A stretch of 64,000 nt of DNA from Portunus trituberculatus (GCF_017591435.1 NC_059269.1:3566129-3630128); one strand, 5' to 3'. Positions 25,207-52,215 are shown, numbered from the stretch's first letter. The notes: a model not told the origin generated them from the letters alone. A program made the numbers and translations.

Positions 25207-28200
25207 CCTGTTTTCTTTCGCTCTAGCCAAGGCTGCTGAACCCGATCAGACGCAAGGCCACATAAACCGATGATACTACTTCATCCAACCTGTGATATTT
25301 TGGTAACTATGACATCTAGAGACTTCTGATTTTTTGCATTGCAAAGAGGAAGAGTTGCTTGGGGGCAGAAAACCATTTGTACTCACTCGTTTATTGAATT
25401 TCTAAGTGTAATCAGTATGTGAATACAGGCTATTTTGTGTGTTTCTCGCCAAACTTTTACTTTTGGGACCCATGATCTTGAGTTCACAAAACTTAAGAAA
25501 AAATACACACTGCCAAGGAGCACAGACACATATATGCACAAAGGATGAACAACGATACACAACGTGGGCTGAATGTTCGAGTGGACGTGGGTAGCCGAGC
25601 GATCGCTGCGCCACGTACCGATGCCTAATCATATCTTAAAAATATCATCGTATCTCAAGGCATAAATTATATAGAAATTTTCGTCGTATATAAAAAAATC
25701 GTATGTTAGGGCGATTGTATGTCAAAGTACCACTGTATTTGTTTATCCACTTTTCACTTAACAACACTGGGGCTGACATGCTGCGGTACCCCACAACTCA
25801 CACACCTTAATAAACAACTAACCTAACTGACCTTACCAGATGACAGCTAACCTGGTGCACCCATGCCAACACAACCTGGGTTTACCCAAGGAGGGACAAA
25901 TTGACCTCAACAATGAGAGAAACCCTTACCATAACACCTAACTCAGATCATATGCTTGGCACTATGAGTTTCCTACCCACACTTCATCCTATCTGGTGAA
26001 ACACACGGTGTACTAGTCTATTTCTGCCACTTCACCATAGTTTTACAGACATTTTTACATTTACACTTCTTAAGAATGCACAGATATTTCTAAAGCATGA
26101 TACCTGGTGAGAAGGCAGACTTTGGGTTGGGTAGCTGACCAGAATATAAATGGGACTGGTATAGAAGGCAGCTTGGTTATGGCAGACTGGTGTTCAGGCT
26201 CCTTCCATCTCAAATAGGAACGAAGCTGCCATGTAGCAGCGATACGCTGAAGTTATGCGCTCAAGATAGCTATCGAATCTAAGGGCGGTTCAAAACACTT
26301 CGTGTAGCATTATCTAGTGTTTGGATTGTTACTGTAGTTCCCTTTTCAGTAGGAGGAGGGAGTGAAGGGCATGGCTGCTAGGGGTAGAAGCAAATTTGGT
26401 ATAGATATAGAGAAGGAGGATGGAGCATTGGTGTGACAGTCAGGATAGATAGAACTCTATCTGAAGGGTTGTGGCTGAGGAGGACCTAAAAGCTTCCAAA
26501 TCAGTGTGGAGGGGTGAATTTTTAATTACACCAAAGTTTTGGAATAGAGAGGGTGAGGCTGCTCCATAAATCTCACATCCATGGTATAAGCAACTCTGGA
26601 TATAGAGACAATTAAAAACAGAGAGCATGCCTGTCTGCAGCTCTGTGCTCTACTTGACACCTGTGATGAATTTCACAAGTCTAAACTTCTTGTGGCACAA
26701 GGTCACCAGGTACTGTGTGTGGCAGCCCCAGGTTAGGTGGAGGCCATCCAACAGTAAATCAAAGTATTTGTGTTGGGTTTTGAAAGGGATTTAGCAACTA
26801 TTAATGGTGATTACTGATATTTTGTGAATATGCCTTCTGGTAAAGCATGAGCTCAGACTTCTGGGCAGTCACTGTCATGCCTCAATGTGTCTATAGGAAG
26901 TGCTTTGCTTGTTAATAAGTTCTTCCTGGATATGGTGCTTCAGGTGGAGCAGGGCATCCAGGGTGATGAAGCCCATACATGTGTGCAGGAATGAGATGTT
27001 TGTGTTCCAACCAACATGTCAGTCTATTTTGTGTCTTAGTGTTTTCCCAGGGTTAGAAAGAAAGCTAATAGGCCTTTATGAGAAAGCCTTTGAAGAATCC
27101 TTGCCAGGCTTGGGGATAGGGAGTGTGATGGCGTGCCACCACACTGAAGGGAATGTCCCCAACGGCTTGCTGGCATTGAAAATATTTGGAAAGAGGTAGA
27201 TCAGAGGATTTGAGTGGCATCGGAGGAACTCGTTGGGGACGTTGTCCCAGCAGACAGCGAGCGTAAAGCTGAGAAAAGCTCCTTGTCAGTGATAGCACTA
27301 CTAATTGTGTGGCCTGTGTGTGAAATTATGATGAGGGCAGGTATAGGGCCCAGGAATTGAATGTGATGTGGATGTGAGAGGCAATGCATGTTCTGGGTAT
27401 CTGTGGTGAGAAAGCCACCTTTACTAATTAATGGAAACATGAGAGTGGACCATCTTCCAGGAGAAAGACCAACCTGGGAGACTAAGGAAGCAAAGGACAG
27501 GGGGTGCACTAAAGGAGGCTAGACAGAATGTTTCTCATCAAATATAACACATTTGCATGGGGTTTCTAAGCAGTGAAAGCAACTGCAAAGAGGAAGGATG
27601 AAGTTCCTATGCCATACATTAGAGGTGTCAAGTTTAGCCTAAAGGACTGCTGCACACTTCCAAGACCACTAAGGGATCCTGAAAGTATAGGTGGGGATGG
27701 AGTGAGAAGTGGCAATGGGACCCATGTCCTGCAAAGTGTCCTAGAAGTACTGAATTTGATCTTGTGAAGGGAGGAAAGTGAGAAGGTAACTGATTTTAAC
27801 TTGAGTTGAAATGCTTTCCAATCTCCTGTTTTGAGTGACTAATGAGGCTTGTGTAAGAAGGGATGGGGTGGCGACACTGATGGGAAAGATAACTACAGGA
27901 ACATGGTCACTTCCCATGTGACGGCCTGTTGTGATGGTGTGGAGGCAGGGACCATTCCAAGGTAAAGGGCTTCCTGAAACTGGATCATTCTTGATAAGGA
28001 GGCCAGGAGGAGTAATGAGAGAAGGAGAAAAAGTCTTTCATATAGTTTGAGAAGGCATGATCTGAATTGTTCCTCCAGGTCCTAGGCCTAGAGAATGCTA
28101 GTTTCCAGAAGTCATGATGGGCATTGAAATTGCACATTATTTGTGTTGGGGGAGAAAGCTGTGGAAATAAGAATTGAAGCTCCTGAATAGAAATATCCAA

Positions 28201-28560
28201 ACACAGATTATATATCAAAAGGATAGGAAGAGATCCTGAAACAAGAATGATGTTCACTCCCAGGTGCTCAAATTCACCCTTGATGAAGGAAGTGATAGTA
28301 GCTAAAGGGTTAGAAGGGAGACACTATTGGACCTGCAGCAACAGGCTATCTCCTGTCCTGCTGGTGACCTGTCTACCATGTAGCAAGCATAGCCAGGAAG
28401 CAAGGGGGGAATTCATCTATGAGCCACATCTCATAACTGCCAAGAACTAGAGGTGAATAGGAAGAGAGCTTGGTTTTAAAGACAAAGTTTCCAGTACAGG
28501 AATCGGGTATTCCAGAGTATGAAGTACGTGGAAGGTGAAGGAGTGACATGAAAACAAAAA
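23440..28560 (-). mobile_element. I/R1-like LINE with RNase H, minus strand, decayed
   Basis: In 5'-to-3' order on the minus strand: endonuclease pieces (28257-27985: IMCNFNAHHDFW, FSNYMKDFF), linker and RT (27509-27201: ELFSALRSLSAGTTSP, SDATQIL; 27298-27065; 26628-26440), RNase H (24560-24228: FTDSLTAL, LTAELFAIKEGLKFA) and a zinc-knuckle-like C-terminus near 23700-23500 (MDIPHCPWC, LLLHCPHH). RNase H after RT with a CxxC-H tail is typical of the I and R1 groups. All frames are broken. A 903-bp MITE interrupts it at 24833. A plus-strand relative lies at 28930-29830. Confidence 0.75.
24833..25735. mobile_element. MITE with TA duplication, mariner/Tigger-type ends
   Basis: The left end CAGTGGTACCCCGACATAC pairs with the right end, whose reverse complement is CAGTGGTACTTTGACATAC. 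TA flanks both sides (24831-24832, 25736-25737). Subterminal words ATCGTATATCAAATTAAT (left) and AATCGTATGTTAGGGCG (right) are typical of elements with iterated end motifs. A (GA)n tract sits at 25149-25206. No transposase remnant is recognised. It splits the minus-strand I/R1-like LINE between the RT and RNase H regions. Confidence 0.85.
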
Positions 28561-28929
28561 GCTGAGAGATACTTTAGAAGAAAACCACTATGTTAGGCAA
28601 TCTGCAAAACCAGAAACAAATGTAGAAGTAAGAGTGAGTGAGGAGCAGCACAACTGCATTGATTGGTGTCTCAGAAAAATTGGTAGTCTCTGGGTTCCTA
28701 ACACCAACACCATGATCAAAGGCTGGCTGCCCAGTGCTGGACAAGACATTCTTCTTTACAATTTTACACACCCACTATAACTATTGATGGTTCCTGCCTC
28801 CTGTCACTTCCATCATTAGGTACCGCAATGTTGCTGTAGGTAAGAATATTGGTAGGAAGACTACTTCATCAAGTAGCGAGCCTACTGTGCATCCCTTGCT
28901 AGTACCTAGAGGTTGCTGGCTACTCCTAT

Positions 28930-29830
28930 CAATATGGCAGAACTATTGTTTTGAATTTTGCTTACAATCATATCTCTTTTTGCCCCATAACACTCTCCAC
29001 TGATTTCCTCACAGCCCTTCAACTCATTCAATGTCATTCTCACAAGTCTCACCACAGCCTCTGCTTTCAAATCCTCCACTTACTACACAAATTGTCAGCT
29101 ACACACATCAACATCCACCTTCAGCATTATAGGCAACAAAGTGGCAAACAAGGCCCACTCCCATCATTCTTCCACAGGCATTCCCACAAATCAGACTGAC
29201 AATGTAATCATTTTACAGAAAGACTGCAACCTGCACAGGGAAAGACACCTGACGGATTCTTTACAGCACACAACACTTGGATGCATCAGACAAGACACAC
29301 AACACCACTGGTGGACCAACTCCCCCAGCTGTCTTCTAGACACTGCTGTCACTAGACTCAAGATAGGACTCAGCTACCTCAATGCCCACATGCACAAACT
29401 AGGCCTGATGGACATCCCTCACTGCCTGTGGTGCCCCACACAACCAGACACCCCAAGACACCTGCTTCTACACTATCCCTGCCACCACTCCCACCACACT
29501 GCTCTCCCCCACTCACTGGCATCACTACACATCCACAGGTTATTATTATCAGATGTTTTAGGTGGTTCTAAAGATTCTGGCCTATCTTCACGATGTTTAA
29601 GCACACCAGGGCCTTCCTTCAGAAGACTGGACAGCTTGCTAGAATATGACCTGATAACTTTAAAAACAATCTGCTTCTTTGTAATGTTTTGCATTTGTCT
29701 TTTACTGATTTTGTTAGAGTCTACAACTCAATGCTCTAGCACATTAATAATGTCTTTACCATGGGTAGAGTTGCAATTTAAATCAATTTCTTTCACTTTG
29801 ATAAGTTCTTCTGTTAAGAATGACTAAGTT
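28930..29830 (+). mobile_element. I/R1-like LINE 3' fragment with RNase H and Cys/His tail
   Basis: From about 28950 the plus strand reads LSTDFLTALQLIQCHSHKSH, then QILHLLHKLSATHINIHLQ (end of RNase H). At 29141-29690 it reads VTRLKIGLSYLNAHMHKLGL, MDIPHCLWCPTQPDTPRHLL and LHYPCHHSHH, the zinc-finger-like C-terminus. It ends LDSLLEYDL. It is the same family as the minus-strand copy at 23440-28560, with better preserved frames. Upstream parts are missing, as in 5'-truncated insertion. It lies about 270 bp before the presumed MINPP1 first coding exon. Confidence 0.75.
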
Positions 29831-30096
29831 TTTTATTGTTGCTTGCAGTTAAAGTAATTTTTGGCAAAGATCCATGACTTCATGTGGTATTCATGTCAGA
29901 AAGGTTATCTTCCTCATTTCCTGGAAGAATGCTTAATGTGTATTTATATATTTTGCTTAGTAAACACCCTTCTTTTTCACCATTTACATTTTTGTTGCAG
30001 TAATGGTGGAGAACTCTTGTACACAGGGCCTGAGAGATGGAGGGAAGTACAAATAACCCCATTCACCAATTATTATGGAACAAGAGATCTCTGGGT

Positions 30097-44333
<14,237 letters not shown>

Positions 44334-44346
44334 GTGAGTTTTTTGT

Positions 44347-47300
44347 ACTAAGAAGTCTCCACTTATCCAATTTTTCTGTAAAGCAATGCTCATTATGTGC
44401 TGCAAGAACTTCATCATTTAATGCATTCCACTTTTTCACCATTCTATGTGGAAAACTATTTTTTCCAATATCCTTTACACACTGCCTCTTCCTAATCTTT
44501 TTTGCATGTTCTCTTGTCCTTCCAGCTTGTCACCAACACCAGGTCTTACTTGTCTGTCTGTTCAATGCCATTAACTATTTTATACAATGTCATTAGGTCT
44601 CCTCTTTCTCTTTCATCTTGTAAGATTGGCAGTTCCATTTCCTTCAGCCTTTCTTCATATGTAAGGTCTTTTAGTTCTGGCACCATTTTGGTAGCTATCC
44701 TCTGAATCCATTCTAATCTTCATATATTCTTTTTCAAGCTCGGCTACCACTACACTGCTGCATATTCCAACTTTGGACTTATCATATTTGTTATAATTTT
44801 TTTCATCATATCCTTATCCATATATTGAAATGCCACCTTAATATTAGTCAACATTTTATACATTGTTCCAAATATTTTACTTATGTGTTTTTCAGGGCTC
44901 AGAGTTTCTTGTAGAGCCACTCCCATATCTTTTTCCTCTTTAATCTTCATTATTTGTTCTCCCATTAAATAGTTCCATACTGGTCTTCTCTTACTCTTTC
45001 CTAATTCCATTATGTGTCATTTCTTGGCATTGAATTCTAACTTCCATATCTTCCTGCAGCAGCAAACAGTCTTCTCGGGTCTTAATTACTCTTGACAATT
45101 TTGCATCATCAGCAAACAAATTAACATAACTGGTTACTCCATACCGTATGTCGTCTACATAAACCTGGAACATAATGGGGGCTAACACTGACCCCTGTGG
45201 CACTCCATTTGATACCTTATTCCAAAATGTGTATGTATCTCTGATCACAGTTTTCATATCTCTACCCTTCATGTAATCCTTATCCAATCAAATACTTTTC
45301 CTCTCAGTTGTCCTATGTTCTCCAACTTCCAAAGTAGTCTCCTATGTGGGACTTTATCAAAAGCCTTTTTTTTATGTCCAGGTACATGGTGTCCACCCAT
45401 CCATCTCTGCTCTCCAGTCCTTCTACTACTCTTGAGTAGAAACTTTGTAAATTTGACACACATTCCTTCCTGTCCTGAACCCAAATTATCTGTTCGATAT
45501 AACTTGTTTTTCTTCCACATATTTAACCCATTTTTCTTTGATAACAATTTCATATATCTTGCCCACAACACTTGTAAGTGACACCGGTCTGTAATTTAAT
45601 GGCTCAGTTGACTTTCCTCCTTTGAATATTGGGATCATGTTAGCTCTCTTCCATTCCAGTGGTACTCACCCTTCCTTTGAATGAGCTGGTAGCCATTTCC
45701 CAAATTGGTTCTAACAATTGATCTTTACATTCCTTTAGTGCCCAGACTGACACACCATCTGGTCCCATTGCTTTTCTGACATTCAAATTTTCTAGTAGTC
45801 CTCCAATTTCTTGTTTGTGCACTATGATTTCCTGCAAACCTGTACAGTGCAATGTCCTATTTGGTTCTGTAAAATCCTCTTCTTCAATAAAAACAGTCTT
45901 GACACTCTCATTCATTATTTCACTCATTTCTTCTGCTGTTTGGTATGTCTTCCCTCCTTTACCTAATTTTTCTGTTGTTTCCTTATTCTTCATCTTACCA
46001 TTGATATACTTATAGAAAAGCTTAGGTTCATCTTCATTTTTTTGCACCACATCTTTCTCAAAGTATCTTGCTTCCTCTCATCTTACTCTAACATATTCAT
46101 TTCTAGCATCCTTATACTGCTGTCTGTTGCTTTCATTTCTCTACTTTTTGAGTTTCTTCCAAGCTTTATCTTTTTTTCTCCTAGCTTCTATACATCTGCC
46201 ATTGTACCAGGCCTGTATACTCTATAGATTGGTATTTCCTCACTCCCTCGTTATACTTCTGTAGGAATAATTCATATTTCCCCTGTACTGTCTTGCTGTT
46301 CATGTTCCTCCATTTTATGCCACCAAAAAATTGTCTTAACTTTTCAAAATTTGCTCTTGCATAATTTAATCTCTCCTTTTTGTAGTTCTCCCTGTATCTT
46401 AGCACTTCCCATTCCTGCATTTCAAATTCTAATGTTACATGGTCACTTCTTCCCATTGGACTCTGATACTGAATGGTAGGAGGGGGGCTCCAGCAGCTTC
46501 TTTGTGAATACTAAGTCAAGTAATGTTGGTTCTTCACCTCTGTGCCTTGTTGATTCTTCCACCCACTGATCCAGAGTATTCACCATAGTTAAATGTAACA
46601 TCTCCTCACTTCACGGTCCAGCATTACCCATTATTTCAATCTCTCTCCAGTTTACACTTTGCAATTGAAGTCTCCTACTAATAGTAATTTTCCATCTTTT
46701 CTTATATTGTCCAAGCACTTAATCATCTCTCCTTGCATTTCCTTATGTTCTTCTGTTCTCGATGTATTGGTCTTAGGTGGCACATACATGATTCTCCTTT
46801 TTTTCATTTTTTCAGTCTTGATTGTTACTCCTATTACTTCTGCCATGCCATCTCCACAGTGCACTTCCTCCACATGTATTATATCATCACAAACCATTAT
46901 TAGCACACCTCCACTCTCTCTTCCCTTTCTGTCTCTTCTCCAACTTTTATATCCCTCTTTCCTAAAGCTAGCATGGACCTTCCTCCTTTAGCTCTGTTTC
47001 TACTCTGTACATTACATCCAGTCTTTTCTCCTTCAAGTAGTCACTAATCTCCAACACACTGGACAACAACCCATCTATCTTTGCATATGTCACTCTTAAT
47101 TTCTTGCCTCTCCTTCCACTTGTATTTCTTCCATTACCTCCTCTTTTTCCTGAGGATACCACTTCCTCAGTCTCGTATCTAGAAACCTCCAGTAGAATTT
47201 CTTCTTCTCGATCTCTATCCTTTTCTTGTTTTTTTTCTTAGCTTCATTTCTTAGCATTATCTCCTTTTCTCTCTCTTCCAAGTTCATACCTCTTTTTATT

Positions 47301-48568
47301 CATTTATCTTTAAATTCAGTATCTTCAGCCAACTTTCCTTTTCTTGCCATTATCTCCTCCATTGCCATTTGAGATCTCATTCTCACTTTCTATGATCTCT
47401 TTCCTTCTTCACTATACCTTCTCAATCTAATCACTTCCTCTTCTTTTTACTCCAACCCCTGGGTACTGTCCTGAACCAACTTAATAATTTTTTTTGACAA
47501 CTTTCTCTCACGAACTTGTTACGTTTTTTTTTTTTTCTTTTTTCCCTTCATTCCTGAAATTAGGATACATTTCTTCTTGTCCACCATCTCCCTCACCAAA
47601 TCTTTCTTCTCCTTAATTACTTGTATTACTGTCTTTCCTTGTATCTGCATTTTTACTACCTAAGAAAATTTAACTTTTTTCCTTTTCCTTTTCCCTTTTC
47701 CAGGCATTTCTTTATTCCTCCAACTTGATCTTATCCACTCCACTTTCTGCTTTACCTGCTTTTTCCTGAACTTTTTTTTTGTAAACTCTTTAATGTCTCT
47801 TCATATTCACCACATGTAGCCATTAATGTAGCTATACCATTTTGTTTCTTTAACTCCTCTATCTCCTGTTTCACTTTTCTTACTTTCTCATATTTTCCTT
47901 TTCTCTCCCTTAGTTTAGTGTTTTCAAAAGTTGACTTGTTTTTTTTAGAATACTTGAGATCAGTTCCTTCATGCATCTCAACATCTCAACTCCCTCTCCA
48001 CGTTCACCAATCTTCTCACATTACCTTTGTCTTCACAAAATCCTGAGAATTCCTTATCAGTGTTTACTTCTCCCAATCTCCTCAATCCAACTATAGTCCG
48101 TTCATCCAAAGAATCCAGGCCGAAACTGCTAGTTCGGTTGGCAGCCCTGCCCACCCCCGCCGCCACTAAACCTTCCCGACACTAAAATTTTCTTCAAGTA
48201 CATTTATTTTTCTTCACGCTATAAACTTGTATATCTATTGAGTTAAGTGAAGAAAAATAAATGTACTTGAAGAAAATTTAAGTGTCGGGAAGGTTTAGTG
48301 GCGGCGGGGGTGGGCAGGGCTGCCAACTGAACTAACAGTTTCGGCCTGGATTCTTTGGATGAACGGACTGTAGTGTTTCAATAAGGCTTGTGTTATCTAG
48401 CCTTGGCGAATGTTTTGATAACATATGTCTGGCAGCATTATCTACATCCGCCTTTCCCCTCCATTTTATCACTGTAATGGTACTCAAATCTTTCTTATTT
48501 TTGGAGACAGGACACCTTATGGCCCCATTTCCCCTCTGTACATGCAGTCTAGGTCCTTCTGCCTGTTG

Positions 48569-48569
<1 letters not shown>
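44347..48569 (-). mobile_element. AC-flanked LINE, minus strand, after MINPP1 exon 10
   Basis: On the minus strand the order is 5' UTR/ORF1 (about 48569-47290; coiled coil at 47976-47752), EN (47162-46181: KIDGLLSSVLEISDYL, VGDFNCK, MGRSDHVTLEFE) and RT (46050-44750: AMGPDGVSVWALKEC, KAFDKVPHRRLLWKL, NGVPQGSVLAPIMF, LFADDAKLSRV, SPKLEYAAV). Many frameshifts break it. The 5' end touches (TG)n at 48570. The 3' end lacks the terminal AC tail and stops about 13 bp inside the intron after exon 10. A foldback element is inserted near the 5' end at 48094-48370. Confidence 0.8.
48094..48370. mobile_element. Foldback MITE, copy 1
   Basis: Two arms of about 125 bp are near-perfect reverse complements around a loop of about 26 bp (GCTATAAACTTGTATATC...). 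The outer ends read TAGTCCGTTCATCCAAAG and, from the other side, CAGTCCGTTCATCCAAAG, with TA on both sides (48092-48093, 48371-48372). The GC-rich middle (GGCGGCGGGGGTGGGCAGGG) contrasts with AT-rich inner ends. A second copy is at 51364-51627 in the opposite orientation, judged by the loop. The TA duplication and CAGT end fit the Tc1/mariner group. Confidence 0.85.
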
Positions 48570-48602
<33 letters not shown>

Positions 48603-48737
48603 ACCTAGCTGTATTTACCTAGTTGTATTGTACAGGGTTCGAGCGGGGCTCATAATGTCCTGTCTCCATATCTCCACTTATCTAATTTATCTTTAAAGCT
48701 ATGCATATTATGCGCTGCAACAATTTAATTCCACTTT

Positions 48738-48814
<77 letters not shown>
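48570..48814 (-). mobile_element. TG tract, 140-bp LINE 3' fragment, TG tract
   Basis: (TG)n at 48570-48601 is followed by 48602-48741. On the minus strand this ends in ACTAGGTAAATACAGCTAGG and carries GAGCCCCGCTCGAACCCTG, the 3' end of the AC-flanked LINE family. (TG)n resumes at 48742-48814. It is one of two very short fragments with AC repeats on both sides, and it lies immediately upstream of the longer minus-strand LINE. Confidence 0.75.
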
Positions 48815-48818
<4 letters not shown>

Positions 48819-48895
48819 CCTTAAAATTATTTGAAGTCTTAATGAAGAAAAATATTTTGTTGTGTTCTGTCCCTACATTAAGGATTGGCTTCCAG

Positions 48896-49011
48896 GGTCT
48901 GGCTGTTCTGTTGAGGCAAGGGCTGGGGAGGCATGTCAATGCAGATCTTGCTCTCCATTCTTCTTGCTTATGTTCCTGTTGAATGGATATGATGCTGAAA
49001 CACTAGGGTAG
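48896..49011 (+). CDS. Candidate last exon of the MINPP1-like gene
   Basis: The acceptor TTGGCTTCCAG is followed by a 116-nt segment that accepts the phase-1 end of exon 10 and stops at TAG 49009-49011. It gives GSGCSVEARAGEACQCRSC then SPFFLLMFLLNGYDAETLG. The total would be 478 residues, close to the length of vertebrate MINPP1. The Cys-rich stretch and short hydrophobic run are not a known family signature, and other downstream exons could exist outside what I can recognise. The support is phase, stop and length only. Confidence 0.3.
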
Positions 49012-49647
49012 GTTTGTTACAGTTGATGTAGTGCTTATCTTGCTACAAGAAGAAATCCATGAATATTTACTTGGGTTGATCTTAGGAGTTGGTGCTTAAT
49101 CCACATGGTAGATATAAGCTATGTTGAATTGCTTTTATATAACATGATTTCATGTTTCAAAGAAATGCAGTCCAGGGCCTGGATTCACTTAAAGGTTATA
49201 GAAAAGTTATCAATTTTATGTTCCAGTGAACTGAAAAGAATATTTGATATACAAAGAATCATTTATATACATAATATGATTAAAATGTTGAGATTTTAAA
49301 ATCCTATTTTTAAAGGTATGACTAAAAAGTATACAAAAAGAAGAAAAATGCAGTTAAAAATTTTATTTCAGAAATACAAAATTTTGAAACATGAAAGTAA
49401 ATGAAAAAGTTAATGAAGTGAATTTTTTATTTTCAATTGTATTTTTTTTTACTGAAAAGTTGATAATGTTAAAGATAGTTATTTATTCACATTACGTATG
49501 AAGTAAAAAAATTAATTGATAGGAAAAAATATAGTTATAAATATGAGATAAATATTCATCCCTTCTCATAATATATTGCCAACATTAGATACTAGAAAGC
49601 TATCTTAGTTTTTCTTTCTTTTTTTTTTTTGCGGGGTGGGGCATTGT

Positions 49648-49650
<3 letters not shown>
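49012..49650. other. AT-rich intergenic sequence
   Basis: Very AT-rich with A and T runs. No coding text, element ends or RNA gene recognised. It could include the MINPP1 3' UTR if the candidate last exon is right. Confidence 0.5.

Positions 49651-49737
<87 letters not shown>
49651..49737. repeat. (TA)n left of the mariner element
   Basis: About 87 bp of TA end in ATACAC just before the mariner terminal repeat. With the tract at 51104-51268 it probably formed one microsatellite before the insertion. Confidence 0.9.
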
Positions 49738-49742
<5 letters not shown>

Positions 49743-49851
49743 GGTGCGGCAACATAACTTCCTTTTTTCCAAAAGGCAATAAAACAAGATGTATAAATCA
49801 GAAAGGTTTTAATTTTGTTTCATAATGATAGTACATATTTAAAGTTTTGTT

Positions 49852-50969
49852 TCACACATTTTTGAAAATCATATCAGGTAGGTGACGTCTCCCATTGTCC
49901 ATACACTGCATAAACCGATTTCGGGTGTTTGCCATGACCCTCACCAGCGTATCAGCGGGTATATTGGCAATTTCTTCTCGGATGTTGGCCTTCAAGTCTG
50001 GTAGGCTTTTCGGGCGGTTGACATAAACACGGGATTTAAGATATCCCCACAAATAAAAATCGCAAGGTGACAAATCGGGGTAACGGGCTGGCCACTCCAA
50101 ATACCCCCTTATTGAAATTAGGCGCTCCGGAAAGTGTTCCCTCAAAACAGCCATCGATGCCTTTGAAGTGTGAGCCGTTGCTCCGTCCTGTTGAAACCAA
50201 ATATCCCCTAAGGTCCAATTCTTAATTCGTGGAAAAAAAATTCCTCCAACATGTTTACATACCGGTCTGAATTCACTGTCACTGTGACCTCCCATTGTCC
50301 ATACACTGCATAAACCGATTTCGGGTGTTTGCCATGACCCTCATTTTCTTAAGAAAAAAACAAGGACCAACAATTCCAGTGGAGGAAATTGCACACCACA
50401 CTGTGACTTTACGTGAATGCAAAGGCCTTTCATGCAATTGGTGCCAGCCCAGTAGCGCATGTTTTATTTGTTGACGCATCCAGTCAAACGAAAATGTGCT
50501 TCATCACTAAAGTAAACAATAGCGTCTTCAGGAACGTTTTCGAGAAGTGTCTCACATGCCTTCCTTCGTGAAGTGAAATCACGTACGGAGAGTTCCTGCA
50601 CAATCGCCATCTTGTAAGGATGGTAATGAAGGTCATCATGAAGTATTCGCCTCACTGAACGATCGAAAAGTGCAAGGGCAGAGGCATGTTTGCGCGCAGA
50701 ACGTTGTGAGATTGCAAGATTGGAGCTCTCACTGCCTCAATGTTCTCAGGTGTTTTGATGGGCCGAGGTACTCCAGTTCTTCGTCCTGTCGTACTCCCGG
50801 TTTGCCTGAACGTAGTGACCCATGTAACAATTGATTTCCAGTCCGAAACAGGGCCTCTAGGGGCAACATTGAAACGATTTCGAAAAGCGCGCTGGGTTGC
50901 AATCACAGACTGTCGATTCGAAAAGTAAGCTTCGACGGCAAACGCACGCTCCTCACTACTCCAACGCAT
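49852..50969 (-). pseudogene. DD41D mariner transposase, frameshifted, with internal duplication
   Basis: ATG at 50969-50967 starts MRWSSEERAFAVEAYFSNRQ, an HTH domain of the DUF4817 type (VTWVTTFRQTGS). Later frames give VRRILHDDLHYHPYK-like text, VYFSDEAHFRLTG (first catalytic Asp), FQQDGATAHTS (second Asp) and RYPDLSPCDFYLWGYLK (third Asp). 41 residues separate the second and third, hence DD41D. The end is HLPDMIFKNV. Frameshifts lie near 50655, 50470 and 50290. The last coincides with an inserted copy of the 3' coding end (VMANTRNRFMQCMDNGR appears twice). Confidence 0.85.
49889..50343 (+). repeat. 55-bp direct repeat, copies exactly 400 bp apart
   Basis: Bases 49889-49943 and 50289-50343 are identical (start CTCCCATTGTCCATACACTG, end GCCATGACCCTCA). 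The first encodes the normal transposase C-terminal segment. The second interrupts the transposase between the first and second catalytic Asp. Confidence 0.9.
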
Positions 50970-51102
50970 GATAGCAACATATTGTATTTCCAAGAAAACT
51001 TTCGGAACGGCCCTGTCAAATGAAACCACGCCCACCCCGCTACTACTTCTACACCCAGATTGCTGCACATAATAAAAAAAGGAAGTTATGTTGCCGCACC
51101 TG

Positions 51103-51627
<525 letters not shown>

Positions 51628-52162
51628 TAGAGAAAGGAGAAGAAAGAGGAAAGGTTTAATTACATACTTTCCATCGTGGCTTACTGAACTACGAGTATTT
51701 TTTTTTGTCTTCCTGTCAGAACTAGGCACTCCTCCCCTCACCCGTCTACCGCCTGTTGTAGTGTCCTCCATTTTCTGACCATACCTAGGTACACCTGTCG
51801 TGTGCCATGGACATCAGGCATAAAGATACCTACCTACCGTAATCAACGCAATACGTCTACTGCAGAAGTAAACAACAGAAATAACAGCTGTCAAGCGAAG
51901 TGTCAACGTAGCACCTGAGCTGCCCCTGCATGCAGTAGAAAGAAAGCAGTTGCTTCCCTCCATCTTAATATTTTTTCGCATATGTGTGTGAATGTTATGA
52001 AACCGGTCAGTCACCACGTGTTTGGTTAAGGTGACGCAGCAGTTGTACTACAGTAGGCCCCGCAAACCGCAGTGTGAAAGGTGTGCCCATCCATTCTTTA
52101 ATATGCCACCACCAACTCATTAGTATTGCTACCACTGCTGCTTTTCTTACTATTATTGATAT

Positions 52163-52163
<1 letters not shown>
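51628..52163. other. Intergenic, nothing recognised
   Basis: Balanced-composition sequence with no domain, splice pattern or terminal repeat that I can name. Confidence 0.5.
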
Positions 52164-52212
<49 letters not shown>

Positions 52213-52215
52213 TTA

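Larger units (their letters stand above)
49740..51102 (-). mobile_element. Mariner-group (DD41D) DNA transposon
   Basis: The terminal inverted repeats read CAGGGTGCGGCAACATAACT at 49740 and, from the right end, CAGGTGCGGCAACATAACTT, one base shorter. Length is about 1363 bp, normal for the group. TA follows the right end at 51103-51104 and (TA)n lies on both sides, so the exact duplication cannot be told. The transposase is on the minus strand and is broken by frameshifts and an internal 55-bp duplication. Confidence 0.88.

Noticed and set aside
47978..48166. Minus-strand open frame starting MAAGVGRAANRTSS as an intact ORF1 start
   Set aside because: Its first part is a translation of the foldback element inserted at 48094, so the start is not the native LINE start.
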